NCBI GenBank assembly: GCA_035646535.1
Contig: DASRPD010000080.1
Span: forward strand, 1 to 45,088
Reading direction: 5' to 3'
DNA length: 45,088 bases
DNA from: DASRPD01 sp035646535
GTDB taxonomy: Bacteria; Actinomycetota; Acidimicrobiia; IMCC26256; JANYLB01
Of this stretch, positions 15,061 through 23,232 are shown piece after piece (the first letter of the stretch is position 1; each line of letters starts with the position of its first letter). Both the position numbers and the translations under genes were made by a program. The notes beneath the pieces are model-generated. The model had not been told where the DNA came from, searched no databases, and saw only the letters and a list, made by a program, of their open reading frames with translations.

Positions 15061-15702
15061 CTAGCCGGCCTGGCGGCCGAAGTACTGCTCGGCCAGCTCG
15101 GGGCTGGGCTGGATGAAGAGACCTTCGGCTTCGGCGCACACCGTCTCTCCGTGGCGCAGCTCGGCGCGCGAGACGATCCGGCGGCCCTGAACCTTCTCCA
15201 CCCAGGCCTCGAACACGACGTCGACGAACAGTGGCGTCGGTCGCCGGAAGCGCACGCTGAGCGTCGCGGTCATCCCCGGGTTGCCGTTCACGATGTTGAC
15301 GATGCCCAGCACCTCGTCGAACGCGAGCGCCACCATCCCACCGTGCACGTATCCCGGAGGTCCCTCGTAGGCCGCGCCGAACCGACCCTGAGCGCGGACG
15401 CGGCCGTCGACGACCTCCCAGTCGATCCGCGGTGCCAGCGGACTCGCAGAGCCGACCACGGGACTCCGGGGCAGGTAGTCATCATGGGACCGCGGGACGT
15501 AGCCGGCCCCGCCCTCGCGCCGGGTCCCGAGGCTCGCGCTGAGGCGGTCGATCACGTCAGCCGCGGCTGACAACGCGTCCGGGGTGGTCTCCGAGTTGCT
15601 CATCAGCGCGTCGATCAGCTCGCGCATCGACGCGGCCACGCGGGTGCGTTCGGCGCCGGCGAACGCGGGGGAGTCGGGTGTACCGGGTGCTGCTTCCGAC
15701 AC
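15061..15702 (-). CDS. PaaI-family hotdog thioesterase
   Basis: 213 residues. The C-terminal two thirds form a single hotdog domain with the PaaI signature YVHGGMVALAFDEVLG (about 118-133) and a strand pattern TATLSVRFRRPTPL. Residues 1-75 are helical and not part of the domain. It would hydrolyse aryl- or acyl-CoA thioesters and recycle CoA. GTG start at 15702, three bases from the stop of the crotonase gene upstream, so the two are cotranscribed. Location beside an EchA19-like crotonase suggests a role in steroid CoA metabolism. Confidence 0.83.
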   Translation of the reverse strand: MSEAAPGTPDSPAFAGAERTRVAASMRELIDALMSNSETTPDALSAAADVIDRLSASLGTRREGGAGYVPRSHDDYLPRSPVVGSASPLAPRIDWEVVDGRVRAQGRFGAAYEGPPGYVHGGMVALAFDEVLGIVNIVNGNPGMTATLSVRFRRPTPLFVDVVFEAWVEKVQGRRIVSRAELRHGETVCAEAEGLFIQPSPELAEQYFGRQAG

Positions 15703-15705
15703 CGG

Positions 15706-16524
15706 TCAGCGACCCTGGAACACGGGCGGACGCTTCTCCGCGAACGCGCGCGGACCCTCCTGGGCGTCCTCCGATGCGAACACCTCCCAGCCAATGGTGT
15801 CCTGGTGCGCCATGGCCTGCGCGTCGGACATGGCTTCGGTCTCACGCCACGTACGCAGGATCGCCTGGGTCGACAGCGGGCCGCACGCCGCGATCTGGCC
15901 CGCGACGGCGCGGGCCACGGTGAGCGCCTGGCCCTCGGGGGCGAGGCGCGAGACGAGCCCGATCTCGAGTGCCTCGTGCGCGGTCACGGGCCGGGCCGAC
16001 AACAGGATGTCCATCGCCCGCGCGTAGGGGATCTGGCGGGGGAGTCGCACTGCTGAACCACCGAGCGGAAACAGTCCCCGGCGGGCTTCCCAGACTCCAA
16101 AGATCGCGGTCTCCGCCGCGACACGCACATCGGTGCCCTGGAGCATCTCGGTGCCGCCGGCGACCGCGTAGCCCTCCACCGCGGCGACGAGAGGCTTGGA
16201 GAGCCGGTAGTCGCGCAGCAGCGCCTTCCAGTGGAGGTTCGGCGACTCGGCCATCCGAGTGCGAACGTGCTCGCTGTCGGAGGGCTTGCCCATCGCCTTG
16301 AGGTCGGCACCCGAGCTGAAGGCGCCGCCGGCTCCGGTGAGGATGGCGCACCGGACCTCGGAGGTCTGGTCCACGTACTCGAAGCCATCGGCGAGACCGA
16401 CGAGCATGTCGGGGCTGAGCGCGTTGCGGGCCTCGGGCCGGTTCATCGTCAGGATCACGACGTGGCCGTCACGCTCGACGGTGCAGTGCTTCGTGCTCAT
16501 GGGGAGCAACTCGAGCTCGGGCAT
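15706..16524 (-). CDS. crotonase, EchA19-like enoyl-CoA hydratase
   Basis: 272 residues from ATG 16524, preferred over ATG 16500 because GAGAGGA lies upstream of it; the homologous part begins near MSTKHCTVERDG. Oxyanion-hole segments SSGADLKAM and VEGYAVAGGTEMLQG, and the stretch GLFPLGGSAVRLPRQIPYA with C-terminal AFAEKRPPVFQGR, match what I recall of M. tuberculosis EchA19 (Rv3516), which hydrates the delta22 side-chain enoyl-CoA of cholesterol catabolism. It lies next to the FadD and KstR-like genes as EchA19 lies next to FadD19. Crotonase family is certain; the EchA19 equivalence rests on recollection. Confidence 0.85.
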   Translation of the reverse strand: MPELELLPMSTKHCTVERDGHVVILTMNRPEARNALSPDMLVGLADGFEYVDQTSEVRCAILTGAGGAFSSGADLKAMGKPSDSEHVRTRMAESPNLHWKALLRDYRLSKPLVAAVEGYAVAGGTEMLQGTDVRVAAETAIFGVWEARRGLFPLGGSAVRLPRQIPYARAMDILLSARPVTAHEALEIGLVSRLAPEGQALTVARAVAGQIAACGPLSTQAILRTWRETEAMSDAQAMAHQDTIGWEVFASEDAQEGPRAFAEKRPPVFQGR

Positions 16525-16656
16525 GGCGGCAGAGGTTCCTCTCGGCTGGGGACGGGGACGGGCTCGGGGCCTCGAGCCCCCGCGCCGGCGCCACGGGCAT
16601 CCGGGACCGGCGCGTGGGTCCGATTCTACGTACGGCGCCGAGGCTGCGCCCACCGC

Positions 16657-16662
16657 TACAGT
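16657..16662 (+). promoter_or_regulatory. -10 hexamer TACAGT before the membrane glycosyltransferase gene
   Basis: TACAGT is followed after exactly six bases by an in-frame GTC at 16669, the spacing at which other leaderless genes here have GTG or ATG. No canonical start codon exists near it in the right frame, so the initiation codon appears altered. Confidence 0.5.
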
Positions 16663-16668
16663 GCCCCG

Positions 16669-17880
16669 GTCGTCGCAGAAGCCGAGTCCCGGTACGCCGC
16701 GCCGCGCTCGGCGCGGCTCTGGTTCTTCGTCGCGATCGCGGTTGCGCTCGTGCCGCTGGTCGTGCTGGCGGTTGTGAGCATCGTCCAGTCGTCCGAGTAC
16801 CACCTGACCTCGGATCAGGCGATCCTCGGGATCCACACGAACGACGTCGGTCGGCGCGCCGTGCTCTTCGGGCCGTACTCACGCCTCGGGTGGCACCACC
16901 CGGGCCCCGCGCTCTTCTACGTGCTCGCGCTCCCGTACCGGCTGTTCGGCGCGGACGGGACTGCATTGCAGCTCGGGGCGCTCATCGTCAACGGGGCGGC
17001 ACTCGTCGGTGTCGCAGTCGTGGCCCGGCGCCGAGCCGGAGTGCGGTTTGCGCTGCTGACGCTCCTCTGCGCGGTCATCCTCATGCACGCGCTCGGCCCG
17101 GCACTGCTCCGCGACGTGTGGAACCCCTCGATCACCGTCGTGCCGTATCTCTTGGTCGTCCTGCTCGCGTGGGCCATCGCGGACGGTGATCGTTGGGCCA
17201 TCCCGTGGGCGGTCGGCGTCGCGTCGTTCGTCGTGCAGACCCACATCGGGTACGCGCTCGTGACGGTGACGCCGGTCGTGATCGGCGCGTTCGCCCTCGT
17301 CTGGCGCACGGCGCGTGTCGACGGCACGCTCCGCGCGTTGCGCTCGCTCGCTCCCGTCGGGCTGGTAACTCTGGTGACGGCGCTCGTGTTGTGGTCGGCG
17401 CCCCTGGTCGAGCAGTTGAGCGGCGACCCGGGCAACCTGGGTCTGGTGCTGCAGTACACGCGGGCGGGCAACGACGCGCGTGCGTCCTTCGGCGTTGCCG
17501 GTCACGCCGTCGCGAGGGTCTTGGGTGCGGGCGTGCCGTGGCTCACCGGTGATACGGCACGCAGTCCTTACACGGGTGAGCTCGTCCTCGTGGGCCGAGT
17601 CCCCGTACCGCTCGGGGCCCTTGCGCTCCTCGGAGGCGGCGTCCTGGCGTGGCGCCGGGGCGATCGGACCAGTCTGCGGTTGGTCGCGATCGTCGGTGCC
17701 ACGCTGGTGGCCTCGGTGCTGTCGGTGGCAGGGATCCGCGGCGTGTTGTACGTGTACCTCGTTCACTGGCTCTGGGTGCTCGGGGCACTGTGTTGGCTGG
17801 CGGCGATCTGGGCCGTCGCGCGCGCACTTCCGCAGCCACCACGCACGGTCCTGCGCCGCCTCGCGCTCCCGGCCTCATAA
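16669..17880 (+). CDS. multi-pass membrane protein, GT-C-like glycosyltransferase (probable frameshifted gene, 5' part)
   Basis: About 403 residues with roughly ten hydrophobic segments. After the first segment an extracytoplasmic loop carries TSDQAILGIHTNDVGRR and GPYSRLGWHHPGPALFYVLALPYRLFG, as in actinobacterial GT-C-type enzymes using polyprenyl-phosphate sugars; the Asp in TSDQ is the candidate catalytic residue. The start is unclear: no ATG, GTG or TTG fits, and I place it at GTC 16669, six bases after TACAGT. The frame ends at TAA 17880 inside what reads as another membrane segment continued in a different frame (see 17895), so the gene is probably broken at 17868-17873. Sits inside the steroid island without obvious link. 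Confidence 0.6.
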   Translation, partial: VVAEAESRYAAPRSARLWFFVAIAVALVPLVVLAVVSIVQSSEYHLTSDQAILGIHTNDVGRRAVLFGPYSRLGWHHPGPALFYVLALPYRLFGADGTALQLGALIVNGAALVGVAVVARRRAGVRFALLTLLCAVILMHALGPALLRDVWNPSITVVPYLLVVLLAWAIADGDRWAIPWAVGVASFVVQTHIGYALVTVTPVVIGAFALVWRTARVDGTLRALRSLAPVGLVTLVTALVLWSAPLVEQLSGDPGNLGLVLQYTRAGNDARASFGVAGHAVARVLGAGVPWLTGDTARSPYTGELVLVGRVPVPLGALALLGGGVLAWRRGDRTSLRLVAIVGATLVASVLSVAGIRGVLYVYLVHWLWVLGALCWLAAIWAVARALPQPPRTVLRRLALPAS

Positions 17881-17894
17881 TCGCGCTCGCCGTC

Positions 17895-18308
17895 GTGAGC
17901 CTGATGACGGCCGTCGACGCGGCCGGGGTGCACGTTCCCGGCGGTCAGCAGAACGACCTCGTCGCTTCGTTCAGCCGGGCGACGCTCCGCGCGCTGCCAC
18001 CGGAGAGGGGGCCCGTGCTCGTGGAAGCCTTTGGCGGCTTCCGGGCCCAAGGGGTCGGGGCGGGCGTCGCGTTCGAACTGGAACGCCACGGCGTGCCGGT
18101 GGTGGTGCTACCGATCGCCGCGCTGGCGTTCGGGCCGGGGCGCGAGGAGGAGCCCGGTGAGCCGTTGCGGGCGAGGGTTCTCGTGACGACCGACGAGGGC
18201 TTCGCGAAGCTCGCGGATCGCGACACGTGGCAGCTCATCGCCCGCCAGCCTCACCCCGCGGCCGCCGACCCGCTCTCACGGCTCGGCATGTACCTGGCCA
18301 CCGACTGA
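17895..18308 (+). CDS. 3' fragment of the frameshifted membrane glycosyltransferase gene, or separate small protein
   Basis: From GTG 17895 this encodes 137 residues, but the same frame is open upstream and reads PGLIIALAVVSLMTAVDAAG across 17868-17927, a complete membrane segment that a start at 17895 would cut. The soluble remainder (about 110 residues, ending RLGMYLATD) would lie outside the membrane as a C-terminal domain. Restoring one G in CCCGGCC at 17868-17873 fuses it to the upstream frame. No ribosome site is seen. I treat it as the C-terminal domain of the preceding protein; function unknown. Confidence 0.5.
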   Translation: MSLMTAVDAAGVHVPGGQQNDLVASFSRATLRALPPERGPVLVEAFGGFRAQGVGAGVAFELERHGVPVVVLPIAALAFGPGREEEPGEPLRARVLVTTDEGFAKLADRDTWQLIARQPHPAAADPLSRLGMYLATD

Positions 18309-18341
18309 GCCGCGACCGGGGCGCCGAGCAGTCCACGCGTC

Positions 18342-18372
18342 TTGCGGCTCTCACTAGAACGTGTTCTACTCT
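18342..18372 (+). promoter_or_regulatory. promoter of the fadD-like operon (TTGCGG-N19-TACTCT)
   Basis: TTGCGG at 18342-18347 and TACTCT at 18367-18372 make a plausible -35/-10 pair, 54 bases before the fadD ATG. The KstR-type operator lies between them and overlaps the first bases of the -10, so a bound repressor would block RNA polymerase. Confidence 0.5.
18355..18368. promoter_or_regulatory. perfect KstR-type operator TAGAACGTGTTCTA
   Basis: TAGAACGTGTTCTA is a fully symmetrical 14-mer and a perfect fit to the KstR consensus TNNAACNNGTTNNA known from mycobacteria and rhodococci. It lies 59 bases upstream of the fadD start, over the predicted promoter. Expected to control the run of genes fadD, double OB-fold protein, two thiolase-like genes and the SDR. 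Confidence 0.85.
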
Positions 18373-18426
18373 CGTCCCGGGCTGGTAGGGAAGACCAGAA
18401 GACCAGGGACGACCAGGGGGAAACAC

Positions 18427-19977
18427 ATGGCCGGTGGCTTCTGGGAGCACGCGACCGAGGATCCGTCCTACCTCGCGGTCGTCGATCCCGACGGCGCCGA
18501 GCACGCCGCCGGTGAGATGGTGGCCCGGTCGAACCAGCTCGTCCACGGACTGCGTGGACTCGGGTTGGCGCCGGGCGATGCCATCGCGTCGGTCCTGCCC
18601 AATGGGGTCACGCCGATGGAGCTCCTGCTCGCGGCGACCCAGTCCGGCTGGTATATCACGCCGATCAACTACCACCTCACCGGTCCCGAGATCGCCTACA
18701 TCGTCGACGACTGCGAGGCCAAGGCGTTCTTCTGCCACCCCCGCTTCGCCGACGCGGGTGTGGCCGCCATGGCCGAGCTCGACTTCCCGGCCGACGCGCG
18801 CTTCGCCGTCGGCGGTGACATCGCGGGGTTCCGCTCGATCGACGAGCTCCGAGCGGGTCAGCCGACCGATGCACCAGAGGACCGCCGGCCCGGGTTGGCG
18901 ATGCACTACACGTCCGGTACGACCGGACAGCCCAAGGGGGTACGACGCGAGCTGCCCGACGGTGACCCCGACACCAGCGCCGAGATGAACTCGTTGTTCC
19001 TCATGCTGTTCGGCATCCCGCCCAAGGGGGGCAACGTCCACCTGGTGACCTCGCCGAACTACCACACCGCGGTCACGAGCTTCGGCGCCAACGCGCTCCA
19101 CGCGGGTCACACCGTGGTGTTCATGGATCGCTGGGATGCCGAGGAGACCCTCGCCAAGATCGAGCGGTACGGGGTCACCCACACGCATATGGTGCCGACC
19201 CAGTTCCACCGCATGCTCGCCCTTGATGACGACGTGCGCGCGAAGTACGACGTGTCGTCGATGCGGTGGGCGGTGCACGCGGCCGCGCCGTGTCCGGTCG
19301 ACGTGAAGCACAAGATGCTCGACTGGTGGGGCCCGGTCATCTACGAGTACTACGCCGCCACCGAAGGCGGGGGCACGCTGGCCACACCGGAGCAGTGGCT
19401 CGAGCACCCCGGCACCGTCGGAACTGCGTGGCCGATCTCGACGCTGCGCATCGTCGACGACGACGGCAACGAATGCCCGCTCGGCACGCCCGGCACCGTG
19501 TACATGAAGATGGACACGGTCGACTTCGAGTACAAGGGCGACCAGGACAAGACCGAGGAGAACCGCCTGGAGGGTTTCTTCACCGTCGGCGACATCGGCT
19601 ATCTCACCGAGGACGGCTACCTGTTCCTCTGCGACCGCAAGAGCGACATGATCATCTCGGGCGGCGTGAACATCTACCCCGCAGAGATCGAAGGCGAGAT
19701 CCTCACGCACCCGAAGGTCGCCGACGCCGCGGTGTTCGGCATTCCCGACGACGACTGGGGTGAGCAGATCAAAGCGGTCATCGAGCTCGCTCCGGGGGTC
19801 GAGGCGAGTGACGGGCTGGCCGACGAGCTCCTCGAGTACCTGCGCCCCCGGCTCGGGAAGTACAAGTGGCCGAAGTCGATCGACTTCTCCGATGCGCTCC
19901 CGCGCGAGCCCACCGGGAAGCTGCTGAAGCGCAAGCTGCGTGATCCGTACTGGGAAGGCCGCGAGCGTGCGATTTGA
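18427..19977 (+). CDS. fatty-acyl/steroid-CoA ligase, FadD family (AMP-forming)
   Basis: 516 residues of the ANL superfamily. P-loop YTSGTTGQPKG at 161-171, the AMP-binding YYAATEGGG near 311, the hinge region GDIGYLTEDGYLFLCDRKSDMI (about 389-410) and the C-terminal catalytic lysine in PTGKLLKRK (near 500) are intact. It would activate a carboxylate through an acyl-adenylate. ATG 18427 follows a GGGGGAAA ribosome site. The KstR operator upstream and the next genes (double OB-fold protein and two thiolase-like proteins) point to a steroid side-chain acid as substrate, similar in role to FadD19 or FadD17; the exact equivalence is not established. Confidence 0.87.
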   Translation: MAGGFWEHATEDPSYLAVVDPDGAEHAAGEMVARSNQLVHGLRGLGLAPGDAIASVLPNGVTPMELLLAATQSGWYITPINYHLTGPEIAYIVDDCEAKAFFCHPRFADAGVAAMAELDFPADARFAVGGDIAGFRSIDELRAGQPTDAPEDRRPGLAMHYTSGTTGQPKGVRRELPDGDPDTSAEMNSLFLMLFGIPPKGGNVHLVTSPNYHTAVTSFGANALHAGHTVVFMDRWDAEETLAKIERYGVTHTHMVPTQFHRMLALDDDVRAKYDVSSMRWAVHAAAPCPVDVKHKMLDWWGPVIYEYYAATEGGGTLATPEQWLEHPGTVGTAWPISTLRIVDDDGNECPLGTPGTVYMKMDTVDFEYKGDQDKTEENRLEGFFTVGDIGYLTEDGYLFLCDRKSDMIISGGVNIYPAEIEGEILTHPKVADAAVFGIPDDDWGEQIKAVIELAPGVEASDGLADELLEYLRPRLGKYKWPKSIDFSDALPREPTGKLLKRKLRDPYWEGRERAI

Positions 19978-20031
19978 GCGCGTGAGCGACGCGACGACCC
20001 CATCTCGATCCGTTCGGAGAGAGGACCTCCT

Positions 20032-21003
20032 GTGACCGACATGCTGGTGGAATCCCATGTGCTCGAGTACCCCGGCGGCTACACGCGCTCGGTCGGTCCG
20101 ATCGTCGGCCGGTTCCTCACCGGGCTGCGCGACGCCGAGATCGTCGGCGCCCGGGCGAGCGACGGTCGGGTGATCGTCCCTCCGCTCGAATACGACCCGA
20201 CGACCGCCGAGCCGATCGGTGAGTTCGTCGACGTCGGCCCGGGCGGCGCCGTGACCGCGTGGACGTGGGTCGCCGAGCCCCGACCCACCAAGTCACCGCT
20301 CGACGACCCGTTCGCGTTCGCGCTCGTCCTGCTCGACGGGGCGGACACGCCGATGCTCCACGCCGTCGACGTCGACGGTCCGGACGCGATGTCGGTGGGG
20401 ATGCGGGTCGGGCCACGCTGGCGGGCCGAACGAGTCGGTTCGATTCGCGACATCGCCGCGTTCGTACCCGAGGGCAGTGCCGGTCCGACGCCCGAGTCGC
20501 CGGCGCCGACGACCGAGGAGCGCGAGCCCGTGACCGGCATCGTCTCGCCGGTGCGACTCGAATACGAGATCAACGCGGGCGTCGCCCAGACCAAGTACCT
20601 ACGGGGCCTCGCCGAAGGCAAGGTCATCGGCCAGCGGGCGAAGGACTCGGACCAGGTCTACGTGCCGCCGCGCGGCACGGACCCGACAACCGGCGTTCTG
20701 ACCGAGATAGACGTGGAGGTGGCCGACTCCGGCACGGTCACGACCTTCTGCGTCGTGAACGTGCCCGGACTGTCGGAGCTCGCTCCCGAGATCCCGTACG
20801 TGTGCGCGCAGATCCTGCTGGACGGCGGCAACACGCCGTGGTTCGGGCTCGTCCAGGGCATCGAGGCGGACGACGTCCACATGGGCATGCGGGTCAAGGC
20901 GGTCTGGGCCGACGAGCTCGAGGCGAGCGCCGCAAGCATCAAATGGTTCGAGCCCACCGGCGAAGCCGACGCCCCCTACGAGAGCTATCGGGAGTACGCA
21001 TGA
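20032..21003 (+). CDS. double OB-fold DUF35 protein without zinc ribbon (Rv3521-like)
   Basis: 323 residues made of two similar halves. Each contains an N-terminal helical lead (RSVGPIVGRFLTGLRDAEIVGARASDGRVIVPP; TKYLRGLAEGKVIGQRAKDSDQVYVPP) followed by an OB-fold strand set (GGAVTAWTWV; GTVTTFCVVNV). Neither half has the CxxC pairs of the DUF35 zinc ribbon. A Pro/Glu-rich linker at about 143-165 joins them. GTG 20032 has GAGAGGA about nine bases upstream. The stop overlaps the next start by four bases (ATGA). Size and order match Rv3521 before Rv3522/Rv3523 in the M. tuberculosis KstR regulon; it probably forms a complex with the thiolase-like partner(s). Confidence 0.83.
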   Translation: MTDMLVESHVLEYPGGYTRSVGPIVGRFLTGLRDAEIVGARASDGRVIVPPLEYDPTTAEPIGEFVDVGPGGAVTAWTWVAEPRPTKSPLDDPFAFALVLLDGADTPMLHAVDVDGPDAMSVGMRVGPRWRAERVGSIRDIAAFVPEGSAGPTPESPAPTTEEREPVTGIVSPVRLEYEINAGVAQTKYLRGLAEGKVIGQRAKDSDQVYVPPRGTDPTTGVLTEIDVEVADSGTVTTFCVVNVPGLSELAPEIPYVCAQILLDGGNTPWFGLVQGIEADDVHMGMRVKAVWADELEASAASIKWFEPTGEADAPYESYREYA

Positions 21004-22058
21004 GAGATGTGGCGGTGATCGCGTTTGCACAGAGCCTGGTCGGCCACGACCGAGAGCACAACGAGGTCGAGCTCATCAGCCCGGTCGTGCAGGCCGCGGT
21101 CAGCCAGTCGGGCATTGCCCGCCACGACATCGGCTTCACGGTCTCGGGTTCGTGCGACTACCTCTCCGGTGGACCGTTCACCTTCGTCCAGGGTCTCGAC
21201 GCCGTGGGCGCCTGGCCACCGATCAAGGAGAGTCACGTCGAGATGGACGCGGCGTGGGCGCTGTATGAGGCCTGGGTCGCGATCCAAGTCGGAGACGTCG
21301 ACTCCGCCCTGATCTACGGCTTCGGCAAGTCGTCGACGACCGACGTGCATGAGGTCTTCTCCCTCCAGAACGACCCGTACTACGTGGCCCCGCTGTGGCC
21401 CTCGACCATCGACATGGCCGCGCTCCAGGCGTGCGCCGCGCTTCACGCGGGGGTCACCACCGAGCGGGACATCGCCGAGTTCTCCGCCGCGTGTCACCGC
21501 GCGGCGCGCTCGAACCCGCACGCGATCGCGGCGGCGGATGTGAGCGCTGACGAGGTGCTCGCCGCTCCGATGACGCACCCGCCGCTTCGCGACGCCGACA
21601 TCGCCCCGATCACCGACGGCGCGGTCGCGGTCGTGATCGCCGCCGCCGCCGTCGCCCGCAGCGTGTGCGATCGTCCCGCCTGGATTCGGGGCATCGAGCA
21701 TCGGATCGAGCCGCAGGCGCTCGGCGTGCGTGACTTGACCGCGTCGGCTTCGACCCGGGCCGCGGCCGAGGCGGCCGGGGTCGGCGACGCGCCCGTCGAG
21801 GTGGCCGAGATCCACGCGCAGTTCGGCCACGAAGGTCCACTGCTCGCGCGGGCGCTCGGTCTCGGCGCCGACACGGTCGTGAATCCCTCGGGGGGTCCGC
21901 TCGGTGCGAACCCGCTCATGTCCGCGGGACTCATCCGGATCGGTGAGGTGGCCGAGCGGATCTGGGACGGCGGTGTCGGTCGCGGGGTCGCCCACGCCAC
22001 CCAGGGGCCGTGTCTGCAGCAGAACCTCGTGTGTGTGCTGGAAGGGGAGGGAAGCTGA
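21000..22058 (+). CDS. thiolase-fold protein, Ltp4-like (Rv3522)
   Basis: 352 residues with the thiolase fold of lipid-transfer proteins. The nucleophile position falls in VEMDAAWALYEA and has no Cys; the C-terminal GHP block of thiolases reads NPSGGPLGANPLMSAG, with Asn in place of the catalytic His. EIHAQFGHEGP replaces the N/H-E-A-F block. Hence it is unlikely to be a standard thiolase; aldolase chemistry or a structural role is possible. ATG 21000 overlaps the OB-fold gene stop, and its own stop overlaps the next start (TGATG). Length and order agree with M. tuberculosis Ltp4, a KstR-regulon gene. Confidence 0.83.
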   Translation: MRDVAVIAFAQSLVGHDREHNEVELISPVVQAAVSQSGIARHDIGFTVSGSCDYLSGGPFTFVQGLDAVGAWPPIKESHVEMDAAWALYEAWVAIQVGDVDSALIYGFGKSSTTDVHEVFSLQNDPYYVAPLWPSTIDMAALQACAALHAGVTTERDIAEFSAACHRAARSNPHAIAAADVSADEVLAAPMTHPPLRDADIAPITDGAVAVVIAAAAVARSVCDRPAWIRGIEHRIEPQALGVRDLTASASTRAAAEAAGVGDAPVEVAEIHAQFGHEGPLLARALGLGADTVVNPSGGPLGANPLMSAGLIRIGEVAERIWDGGVGRGVAHATQGPCLQQNLVCVLEGEGS

Positions 22059-23224
22059 TGGCACCCAAGCTCAGCGCGGTCATCGGCGTGGGCCAGACCC
22101 GACACGTGACCGCGCGTCACGACGTCTCGATGGCCGGCCTCGTGCGTGAAGCCGCACGTCAAGCCCTCGACGACGCGGGCATGGACTGGTCCGACATCGA
22201 CGCGGTTGTCGTGGGCAAGGCTCCCGACACCTTCGAAGGCGTGATCATGCCCGAGCTGTACCTGGCCGACGCCCTGGGTGCGGCGGGTAAGCCGATGTTG
22301 CGCGTGCATACGGCCGGCAGCGTCGGCGGGTCGACCGCGATCGTCGCGGCGAAGCTGGTGATGGCGGGTATCCACGAGCGGGTCCTGGCCGTCGCGTTCG
22401 AGAAGCAGTCCGAGAGCAACGCGACGTGGGGCCTGACGGTGGCGATGCCGTTCCAGGCGCCGCTCGTGGCGGGCGCGGGTGGCTACTTCGCGCCGCTCAT
22501 CCGGGCGTACATGGCCCGTTCCGGCGCGCCACGTCACATCGGCCATCTGGTCGCGGTGAAGGACCGGAGGGCCGCGCTGCGCAATCCGAACGCGCACCTC
22601 CACCTCGCCGACATCGACTTGAAGATGGTCGAGGAGTCGTTCTTGCTGTGGGACCCGCTCCGTTACCTCGACGTGTGCCCGAGCTCCGACGGTGCCATGG
22701 CGATGGTGATCGGTAGTGAGTCGGTGGCGGACGCCGCGCCCGGGCCGCCGGCGTGGATCCACGGCACCGCGATGCGCTCGGAGCCCACGATGTTCGCCGG
22801 CCGTGACCAGGTGAACCCACAGGCCGGGCGCGACTGCGCGGCCGACGTCTACGCCCAAGCCGGCATCACGAACCCGCGTCAGGACTTCGACTGCGCCGAG
22901 GTCTACGTGCCGTTCTCGTGGTACGAGCCGATGTGGCTGGAGAACCTCGGGTTTTGTCCGGAAGGCGATGGTTGGAAGCTCACCGAAGCCGGCGCCACTG
23001 CACCCGATGGCGACATCCCCTGGAACCCCTCCGGCGGTGTGCTGTCGTCGAATCCCATCGGAGCGTCGGGCATGATCCGTTTCGGCGAAGCCGCCCAGCA
23101 GGTGCGCGAGCGCGCCGGTGACTACCAGGTCAAGCTGCAGACCGGCCGTGCACTCGGCCAGGCGTACGGCGGCGGCTCGCAGTTCTTCTCGATGTGGGTC
23201 GTTGCCAACCACAAGCCGGACTGA
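22058..23224 (+). CDS. thiolase-fold protein, Ltp3-like (Rv3523)
   Basis: 388 residues. The region aligned with the thiolase nucleophile (SCP-x NCATGSTAL) reads GSVGGSTAI, replacing Cys with Ser, and the GHP block reads NPSGGVLSSNPIGASGM, replacing His with Asn. The remainder (VIGVGQTRHVTARHDVSMAGLVREA at the start) is typical of lipid-transfer thiolases. ATG 22058 shares a base with the previous stop (TGATG); GGAGGGAAG lies just upstream. Position after the Ltp4-like gene copies Rv3522-Rv3523. It may act with that protein and the double OB-fold subunit on a steroid-CoA intermediate. Confidence 0.83.
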   Translation: MAPKLSAVIGVGQTRHVTARHDVSMAGLVREAARQALDDAGMDWSDIDAVVVGKAPDTFEGVIMPELYLADALGAAGKPMLRVHTAGSVGGSTAIVAAKLVMAGIHERVLAVAFEKQSESNATWGLTVAMPFQAPLVAGAGGYFAPLIRAYMARSGAPRHIGHLVAVKDRRAALRNPNAHLHLADIDLKMVEESFLLWDPLRYLDVCPSSDGAMAMVIGSESVADAAPGPPAWIHGTAMRSEPTMFAGRDQVNPQAGRDCAADVYAQAGITNPRQDFDCAEVYVPFSWYEPMWLENLGFCPEGDGWKLTEAGATAPDGDIPWNPSGGVLSSNPIGASGMIRFGEAAQQVRERAGDYQVKLQTGRALGQAYGGGSQFFSMWVVANHKPD

Positions 23225-23232
23225 GGCCACCG

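Noticed and set aside
16231..16668. Longer N-terminus for the membrane glycosyltransferase by in-frame extension to upstream start codons
   Set aside because: It would run antisense through the start of the EchA19-like gene and adds a Pro/Gly/Arg-rich stretch with no fold.
17861..17895. Programmed ribosomal frameshift in the membrane glycosyltransferase gene
   Set aside because: No slippery heptamer is seen at the junction and the start codon also looks damaged; a one-base loss in CCCGGGCC is simpler.
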